This document shows, piece by piece, positions 14,618-20,166 of a stretch of 20,166 bases of DNA (the first letter of the stretch is position 1; every line of letters starts with the position of its first letter). Origin of the DNA: a virus. The stretch covers positions 1 through 20,166 of the IMG/VR virus record IMGVR_UViG_3300040801_000747; one strand, given 5' to 3'. The notes beneath the pieces were generated by a model. It did not search any database, had not been told where the DNA came from, and saw only the letters and a list, made by a program, of their open reading frames with translations. A program made the translations under genes and the position numbers.

Positions 14618-15642
14618 GTAAGGTTAAAAGATTAGCAGCAGTGGCAGCACCTATAGTTGGAGCTGCTTTAGGTGGACCACTAGGCGCTGCAATTGGTGGC
14701 GCTATCGGTGGCGCAGCAAATGGTGGGGGATTAAAAGGAGCGTTAATAGGCGGTGCGACAGGTGGTCTAGCTGGTCCATTAGCAGGCGCTGCAGGCTTGG
14801 GTGTTGGAGCAACAACCGCTTTAAGTGGTGCTATCGGTGGAGCAGGACAGGGGTTAGCCGCAGGCGGTGGTCTTAAGAGTGCATTAACTGGCGCTGCTCT
14901 CGGCGGTGCTGGTGGTTTCATATCATCAGGTGCAAAAGTGCCAGGCTTTGGAAATTCAGCAGGTGCAAGTTTAGATCAGGTGAGTGGCATAGCAGGTTTA
15001 CAAGGCCCGACACAAGGAAGCGGCATTTTAGGTAATTTAACAAGTTCAGGAAATTTAAGCGTAGCGACAGGTGGCGGCGCTAGTTCATTAACAGGTGGTC
15101 AAGGAGGATCTAGTTTGTTTAAATTAGGAAGTTCAATATTTAGTGGTTTATCAGAAGCTGATGCGAATAGAGATATTCAAAAGCAGTTATTAGCAGCGCA
15201 ATCACAAGCACAAGAGCAATTGCAGCCTTATCAGCAAGCGGGGTTAGGTGCTACTAATCAGCTATCGCAATCTTTAACACAAGGCTTTAATCCAGAAGAC
15301 TTGCAAAATGACCCTGGCTATCAATTCAGATTGGGCCAAGGACAGCAAGCTATAGATAGAAGTTTAGCGGCACAAGGATTAGGACAGTCTGGAGCAGCTA
15401 TTAAGGCATCACAAGATTATGCGCAAGGCTTGGCAGATCAGACGTACGGTGATGCTTATAATCGATATTTACAGCAAAACCAACAATTGCAAAATCTAAG
15501 CGGTCAAGGATTGGGAGCCGCAAGCGGATTATCAGGATTAATGCAAGGAACAGGCGAGATACAGGCGTTAACCAGAGCAGCACAGCAAGAAAACCTGAAC
15601 AGAACACTTTCACAGCTTTTAACAGGTAGGGGTGCTTTATGA
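14614..15642 (+). CDS. DNA ejection protein, glycine-zipper rich
   Basis: This 342-aa protein starts with about 105 residues of Gly-Ala repeats with small-residue spacing (AALGGPLGAAIGGAIGGAA), able to insert into membranes. A linker follows, then a glutamine-rich helical C-terminal half with NDPGYQFRLGQGQQAIDRSL and ALADQTYG-like elements found in phage DNA transfer proteins. It takes the place of P22 gp7, which leaves the virion with the DNA and helps build the channel through the cell envelope. Starts and ends overlap neighbours by 4 nt. Confidence 0.8.
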   Translation: MSKVKRLAAVAAPIVGAALGGPLGAAIGGAIGGAANGGGLKGALIGGATGGLAGPLAGAAGLGVGATTALSGAIGGAGQGLAAGGGLKSALTGAALGGAGGFISSGAKVPGFGNSAGASLDQVSGIAGLQGPTQGSGILGNLTSSGNLSVATGGGASSLTGGQGGSSLFKLGSSIFSGLSEADANRDIQKQLLAAQSQAQEQLQPYQQAGLGATNQLSQSLTQGFNPEDLQNDPGYQFRLGQGQQAIDRSLAAQGLGQSGAAIKASQDYAQGLADQTYGDAYNRYLQQNQQLQNLSGQGLGAASGLSGLMQGTGEIQALTRAAQQENLNRTLSQLLTGRGAL

Positions 15643-16835
15643 TAGATACAGCTAAACAAGCTTTATTAGGCAGGCGCACAACAACGGATTTTGACAGAGA
15701 AGCGCAAGAATTTGACGCACGCAAAAAACAACGTGAATTGCAACAGCAGATATTAACGCGAAAACTCAATCAAGCTGATGATCTTGATCTTGCGAAAGTC
15801 GCAGAAAAGTCGATTTTTGACATGTACCAAGGCAAGCCACTTGATGACAGGGGTAGAGCTGCAATTCAAACGCTAGCTAGAATGCAAAGCAATAAAACTG
15901 TATATAAGCCAGACGAGTTTGGCAATGTTAGGGCCGTAACACAGCCTAATCCCTACGAGTCATTTTTAAGCGGTGTAGATGATGGCCGACTAAAGCCAGG
16001 TAATATATCTAAAAGTCAATTACCTACTTACAATCAGATTCAGCCACAGATGGACATGCCACAAAACGCAATCCCACAAATGCCAGCAATTGACCCAACA
16101 GACCCCATGATGATGCAGCACGCACAATCTGTAATGGAAGCACAACAAGGCGTTCCTGGGCCTAATCAGCGGCCCGATTTAGCGATGCAAATTGACCCTA
16201 GGGCGATGACTGCTCCAAAGGTTCAGATGGATGTAGCTAAGGACATAATGTCTTTGCCAGTTGAACAGCAGAGATTGCAAATTCAAAATCAGGCAGAACT
16301 CGAACAACAAAAAGCGCTTGCACAGCAAGAATCAGAATTAGCTAGGCCCGCCGAGCAAAAAAGATTAGAGAATATACTAAGGGGTTCTTTTGTTGACGCA
16401 AGAAACATAAATTCAGTTATTGATAAAAGCATTGAAGAGTCAGGCGTTTTAACTGCTGGAATGGGCGGTGCAGTTATGAGAAACTGGCCAGGCTCTGGTG
16501 CGGTTGATTTAGCAGAAAATTTAAAAACAATTGAAGCTGATGCGGCGTTTACTCGATTGCAAGAAATGCGCGATAATTCAAAAACAGGCGGCGCACTAGG
16601 TCAGGTTTCAGAACGCGAATTAGGATTGCTATCAGCAGCTAGAGCGGCTTTAAGTGTAGAACAATCGCCTGCACAGTTAAGAGAAAACCTTTTAAGGTAT
16701 AAGTCTGTTAGGCAGACAGCCTTAGATAATGTGAAACGCGCCTTTATAGAGGATTATGGTTATACTCCAGATGGATTAGAGTCTAATTTTGAAAAAGGCG
16801 GAATCGAAACACTTATAGAGCAGTACACTAGATGA
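15639..16835 (+). CDS. DNA ejection/internal virion protein (gp20 position)
   Basis: This 398-aa protein is rich in Gln, Met and Pro in the middle (about residues 130-230), suggesting an extended, disordered part. A conserved-looking C-terminal helical domain spans about 245-398 (SGVLTAGMGGAVMRNWPGSG, LKTIEADAAFTRLQEMR, GALGQVSERELGLLSAA). That domain recurs in phage internal proteins in my memory. In P22 order it equals gp20. The start is an ATGA overlap with the preceding gene. Confidence 0.75.
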   Translation: MIDTAKQALLGRRTTTDFDREAQEFDARKKQRELQQQILTRKLNQADDLDLAKVAEKSIFDMYQGKPLDDRGRAAIQTLARMQSNKTVYKPDEFGNVRAVTQPNPYESFLSGVDDGRLKPGNISKSQLPTYNQIQPQMDMPQNAIPQMPAIDPTDPMMMQHAQSVMEAQQGVPGPNQRPDLAMQIDPRAMTAPKVQMDVAKDIMSLPVEQQRLQIQNQAELEQQKALAQQESELARPAEQKRLENILRGSFVDARNINSVIDKSIEESGVLTAGMGGAVMRNWPGSGAVDLAENLKTIEADAAFTRLQEMRDNSKTGGALGQVSERELGLLSAARAALSVEQSPAQLRENLLRYKSVRQTALDNVKRAFIEDYGYTPDGLESNFEKGGIETLIEQYTR

Positions 16836-18478
16836 TGGAAATAGAAAAAGCAGAACAAGCGCTTATTAACGCTCATAGAGCAGGTGACACGGTATCCGCA
16901 AAGAAGATTGCTAGTTTTATAAAAGAGCAACGTCCTAAAGCACCGCTTGGTCGTACGATTTTCGATCAAACCTTGCAAGGTATGACGGCAAACTTTGGCG
17001 AAAATATAACAGATCCATTAGGCGCGGTTATGGCAACGGCATTAACAGAGCCTAAAGCTTTATTTACAGGCGAAGTTAAAGACCCTGCTATGGTTGAACA
17101 GCTAGCAACAGCCGAAGAGCAGACACAAGAACGCTTAAAACAACAAAGAGAAACTAGACCAGGCGCATCATTAACCGCAAATATAGCAGGCTCTCTTATA
17201 CCTGCTGCCGCTGTTTCAGGTACAAAAGCTGGTAAAATGGCGGCCGATATTTACAAAAAAAGCGGAACAGTTTCAAAAGTAGCGCAAGGTGCTGCAGTTG
17301 GTTCTGGGTTAGGTGCTTTATATAGCGCAGGTGAGGGCGGTGATATTGGTAAAGATGCTGCGATAAGCGCCGTAACAGGTGGCGCTATACCTATGGTTGG
17401 CGCAGGATTTAGAGCTATAGCGCCAAAAGCAGATGAATCATTAAAAGCACTAGCACAAAAGGCAAGGCAATATGACATCCCTTTGTCTGTTGATCAAATA
17501 TCATCAAATAGAGCAATAAAAACAGCACAAAAGATAAGCCAAGACTTACCTTTCTCTGGTCAAGAAGATTTCCTTGATAAGCAAATGCAAAGTTGGAATA
17601 AAGCCTTGTTTAAAACGGTTGGCGAAGAATCTGATAAGTTTACCCCATTAGCAATGGATAAAGCCTTTACAAATGTTGGTAGGGAATTTGATAAATTTGG
17701 CAAGGGCAAGGTTTTTGATGGTAATGACTTAATGTCATCTATTAAAGAAGTTTTAGACGAAGATTTGTACGCGACAGAACAAGCTAGAGAAATATTTAGG
17801 CGCAATGTGAATAATATCGGACAAAATATTGATAATGGGCAAATAAAGGGTGAGACTTTAAATAAACTAAGATCAAGCGTTAATGCTTCCGCAAGAAGGG
17901 CCAATGATAGCGATGCTAAGGAGCTTTTAAGAGATTTAGAAGATGCAATCATAGAAACGCTATCGCAAGGCGATGATGAAGCCATAATGCAAGCTAAACA
18001 GCAATATAAAAACCTATTAGTTATAGAGCCATTAGCAGCGAAGAGTCAGGGTGGCAATATATCCCCATCTCAACTTGCAAGCAGGGTAAACAGAATATAT
18101 GGAAGGTCTTACGTTAGGGGCAAAGCGGGCGAAATAGGTGATTTAGCTAGAATAGGCAGTGAATTGCTTCCACAATTAGGCGGTTCAGATACGCAAGCTA
18201 GGCAAATGATGGAAAGAATAGCTGGAAACTTAACAGGTGGACTTGCGACTGTTGGATCTGCTACTGCGGTTGGCGTTCCAGGAACAGCTGCATTGTTAGC
18301 AGGAAACAGGGCAGGACAAAGTTTTTTAAATAGAAATCAAGCTATAATAAAATTAATGACAGAGCCGCAGCGTAAAGCATTGTTTAAAATGCCTATTGAT
18401 AAAGCGCAAAAATATCTTGATGGATTAAGGCAAGGAATAACCCTAACACCGCAACAAATGCAAGAGGAACAAGAATAA
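16832..18478 (+). CDS. DNA ejection protein (gp16 position), membrane-active
   Basis: This 548-aa protein has a charged N-terminus, then glycine/alanine-rich segments at about 110-200 (VAQGAAVGSGLGALYSAGEG) and near the C-terminus (LATVGSATAVGVPGTAALLA) that look like paired membrane hairpins. Between them is a long helical charged domain (about 205-440). This layout suits the large ejection protein, P22 gp16, that completes the trans-envelope channel. No lytic transglycosylase motif is seen. ATG at 16832 overlaps the preceding stop; a second ATG follows directly and could also serve. Confidence 0.75.
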   Translation: MMEIEKAEQALINAHRAGDTVSAKKIASFIKEQRPKAPLGRTIFDQTLQGMTANFGENITDPLGAVMATALTEPKALFTGEVKDPAMVEQLATAEEQTQERLKQQRETRPGASLTANIAGSLIPAAAVSGTKAGKMAADIYKKSGTVSKVAQGAAVGSGLGALYSAGEGGDIGKDAAISAVTGGAIPMVGAGFRAIAPKADESLKALAQKARQYDIPLSVDQISSNRAIKTAQKISQDLPFSGQEDFLDKQMQSWNKALFKTVGEESDKFTPLAMDKAFTNVGREFDKFGKGKVFDGNDLMSSIKEVLDEDLYATEQAREIFRRNVNNIGQNIDNGQIKGETLNKLRSSVNASARRANDSDAKELLRDLEDAIIETLSQGDDEAIMQAKQQYKNLLVIEPLAAKSQGGNISPSQLASRVNRIYGRSYVRGKAGEIGDLARIGSELLPQLGGSDTQARQMMERIAGNLTGGLATVGSATAVGVPGTAALLAGNRAGQSFLNRNQAIIKLMTEPQRKALFKMPIDKAQKYLDGLRQGITLTPQQMQEEQE

Positions 18479-20166
18479 TGGCAGTACTATATACACCGCA
18501 CTTCGTGCAGTTCTTTGACGACAATGGCGCACCATTAAGCGGTGGCAAGCTATACACTTACGCCGCAGGCACAACAACACCAAAAGCCACATATACCACA
18601 GAGGCAGGCAATATAGAGCAAACTAACCCAGTTGTATTAGATAGCGCAGGACGCGCCGTTATATTTATAGATGGTTCTTACAGGTTTGATTTATATGATC
18701 AAAACGATGTGGCCATAAGGTCCACTGATGATGTGACTAGCTTTACAGCGATTGGAAGTTCTGAAGATGCATTTTTTGAATCATTTTCTGGCGACAACTC
18801 GCAGGTGTCTTTTACACTTTCAAGTGACCTTGGAACGGATGAAAAAACTATATTTGTTTATGTGGATAATGGATTAGGGCAATACACAACAAACGGCGAT
18901 TTTGCGTCTGATACTGGATGGACAAAAGGCTCGGGTTGGACAATTGCAGCAGGGGTTGCAGATGCGACAACAACAAGCGCGGCGCTATCACAAGATGCTG
19001 CTATCACATTGCAACAAGGTCAATCTTATAACTTAACCTACACTATAACTAGATCTGCAGGAACTCTTACAATTTCCCTTGGTGGCGCAGATGGCGAAAC
19101 AAGAAATTCTAGCGGCACTTATTCAGAAACAATCATTGCAGGTTCTACGCAAGAACTAGCATTTACGGGTTCTGGATTCACAGGCACTTTAGACAATGTT
19201 AGCGTAACAAGGGTTCAAAGTTCTGGGCGTGGTATATTAAACCCAAACCAATATACTCTTAACGGTACAAACTTAACATTAACCGAAGCCCCTGGGGCGG
19301 GTTCAGGAAACGTACTTGTTTTCGCACCATTAAAACTTGCTAATGCGGCAGCGGCTAGTGCGGCTAGCGCGGCAGCGGATGCAGCGAGCGCAGCAGAAAG
19401 CGCGGCAAAGCTAACAGGAGCATCCACAACATCAATTGAAATAGCAACAGGATCAAAGTTATTTACAACGCAAGAAAACAAGTTCTTTGACGCAGGTGCT
19501 TGGGTTTTAATAACATCAGACGCCGACCCTGAAAACTATATGACAGGCCAAGTCCTTACTTACTCTGGAACATCATTAACCGTTAATATAACAAAAACAG
19601 GCGGTTCAGGTACTTTTGCAGACTGGACAATAAAAATCAGTGGCGCGCAAGGTGAGCAAGGCGCAACTGGCAGCATATCGGCAGTAACTGATTTGACTGC
19701 AGCAAGTAGCGCAGGTATTAATTTAAAAAACCTTGGTGGACAAACCGTTTTAAATTTAGGTGCAGGCGGTGGTTTAAACGGCACGTTTAGCGGCAATCTA
19801 TCAATGCAAAATCTTTATAAGGTTATCAATCACATAGACCCAACATCTGCGCAAGATGTGGCAACAAAAAACTATGTTGATACCAACAAGGGCTTTACAT
19901 TACTTGGTGAGGTTGCAACAACAAGCGGAACAGCTATTGACTTAACTGGGTTACCTAGCACAGCTACTGTTGTCATACTTAACCTTGAGGGCGTTCAAGC
20001 CGTTGGTAGCACAGTCACTTTACAGCTTATTGATAGCGGTGGGGCAGAAACATCGGGTTACATCTCAACTGGAGCAGGTGTAACCAATGCTAGCGTTATA
20101 TCAGTTACATCCTATACAAACGGCTTTGCTATTAGGCGTGGCGCAACGGATTCCTTTCACGGTTCA
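18478..20166 (+). CDS. Modular tail fibre/spike protein, 3' end beyond window
   Basis: The frame is open for 563 codons to the window edge. It starts at ATG in a TAATG overlap, with AGAGGAAC as RBS. Residues 1-90 form a virion-binding domain of the kind common in podovirus fibres (FFDDNGAPLSGGKLYTYAAG, PVVLDSAGRAVIFIDGSYRF). Residues 100-282 are a beta-repeat (FVYVDN ... NQYTLNGTNLTLTEAPG) split by a ~115-residue inserted beta domain at 136-252. An Ala-rich stalk (287-312) follows, then a beta domain (325-388), a short Gly-X-Y stretch (GAQGEQGATG), the fibre motif DPTSAQDVATKNYVD (454-468) and a start of a C-terminal domain. It probably binds the cell-surface receptor. Confidence 0.88.
   Translation, partial: MAVLYTPHFVQFFDDNGAPLSGGKLYTYAAGTTTPKATYTTEAGNIEQTNPVVLDSAGRAVIFIDGSYRFDLYDQNDVAIRSTDDVTSFTAIGSSEDAFFESFSGDNSQVSFTLSSDLGTDEKTIFVYVDNGLGQYTTNGDFASDTGWTKGSGWTIAAGVADATTTSAALSQDAAITLQQGQSYNLTYTITRSAGTLTISLGGADGETRNSSGTYSETIIAGSTQELAFTGSGFTGTLDNVSVTRVQSSGRGILNPNQYTLNGTNLTLTEAPGAGSGNVLVFAPLKLANAAAASAASAAADAASAAESAAKLTGASTTSIEIATGSKLFTTQENKFFDAGAWVLITSDADPENYMTGQVLTYSGTSLTVNITKTGGSGTFADWTIKISGAQGEQGATGSISAVTDLTAASSAGINLKNLGGQTVLNLGAGGGLNGTFSGNLSMQNLYKVINHIDPTSAQDVATKNYVDTNKGFTLLGEVATTSGTAIDLTGLPSTATVVILNLEGVQAVGSTVTLQLIDSGGAETSGYISTGAGVTNASVISVTSYTNGFAIRRGATDSFHGS

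Noticed and set aside
14526-14921. Minus-strand open frame rich in proline and alanine
   Set aside because: It is the mirror of the Gly-Ala repeats of the ejection protein; composition alone keeps the frame open.
17560-17985. Minus-strand frame of 141 codons within the gp16-position gene
   Set aside because: Low-complexity Ser/Leu composition with no RBS context; the plus-strand frame is coupled to both neighbours.
19215-19481. Minus-strand open frame rich in alanine
   Set aside because: It is antisense to the Ala-rich stalk of the fibre gene, whose frame is open to the window end with good domain matches.

Overview
The window is a stretch of tailed-phage genome, either free phage or prophage. 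It carries a podovirus of the P22 assembly type, with head and tail genes in the same order as phage P22. The DNA is AT-rich, RBSs are purine-rich (AGGA/AGGAG), and three candidate promoters have sigma70-like boxes with exact 17-bp spacers. The tail and ejection genes are strongly proteobacterial in style, so a Pseudomonadota host is the best guess. Nothing in the window fixes the host genus. No integrase, repressor, lysis gene, tRNA or CRISPR array is seen. Both ends are cut inside genes.

Left arm (1-3726, minus strand, early replication/recombination). Read from right to left, it holds a TOPRIM primase fused to a DUF3987-type P-loop helicase domain, a VRR-NUC nuclease, a small unknown protein, a Gp157-like protein and a Sak4-like RecA-fold ATPase that runs off the left edge. 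The first three genes are linked by 4-nt ATGA overlaps. A strong-looking internal promoter lies just before the Gp157 gene.

Divergent intergenic region (3727-4221). This gene-free, very AT-rich stretch holds five AAAAGTATT-type repeats (two in tandem at 10 bp, one inverted), a ten-copy AT run, a GC-rich G5/C6 hairpin and a perfect DnaA box. It looks like a replication origin. It is bounded on both sides by the same ten-base leader motif, GTCGGAAACA, which also follows the internal early promoter. Two of the three copies sit exactly 6 nt after a -10 box, that is, at the predicted +1.

Small plus-strand genes (4222-5462). Four unknown genes follow, the first driven by the shared-type early promoter. 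They are candidates for early host-takeover or regulatory functions.

Late region (5501-20166, plus strand). The order is small terminase, large terminase, P22-type portal, scaffold, P22-type coat, an attenuator-like hairpin, a 53-aa protein, a gp4-like tail accessory factor, a gp10-like DNA stabilization protein, a 143-aa protein at the needle position, a GNAT-like protein, three DNA-ejection proteins and a modular tail fibre cut by the right edge. From the gp4-like gene onward every gene overlaps the next, mostly by 4 nt, indicating one translationally coupled operon. The terminase packages DNA through the portal into a coat shell built on the scaffold. The gp4- and gp10-like proteins close the head, the ejection proteins are carried in the virion and are expected to form the channel for DNA entry, and the fibre binds the host surface.
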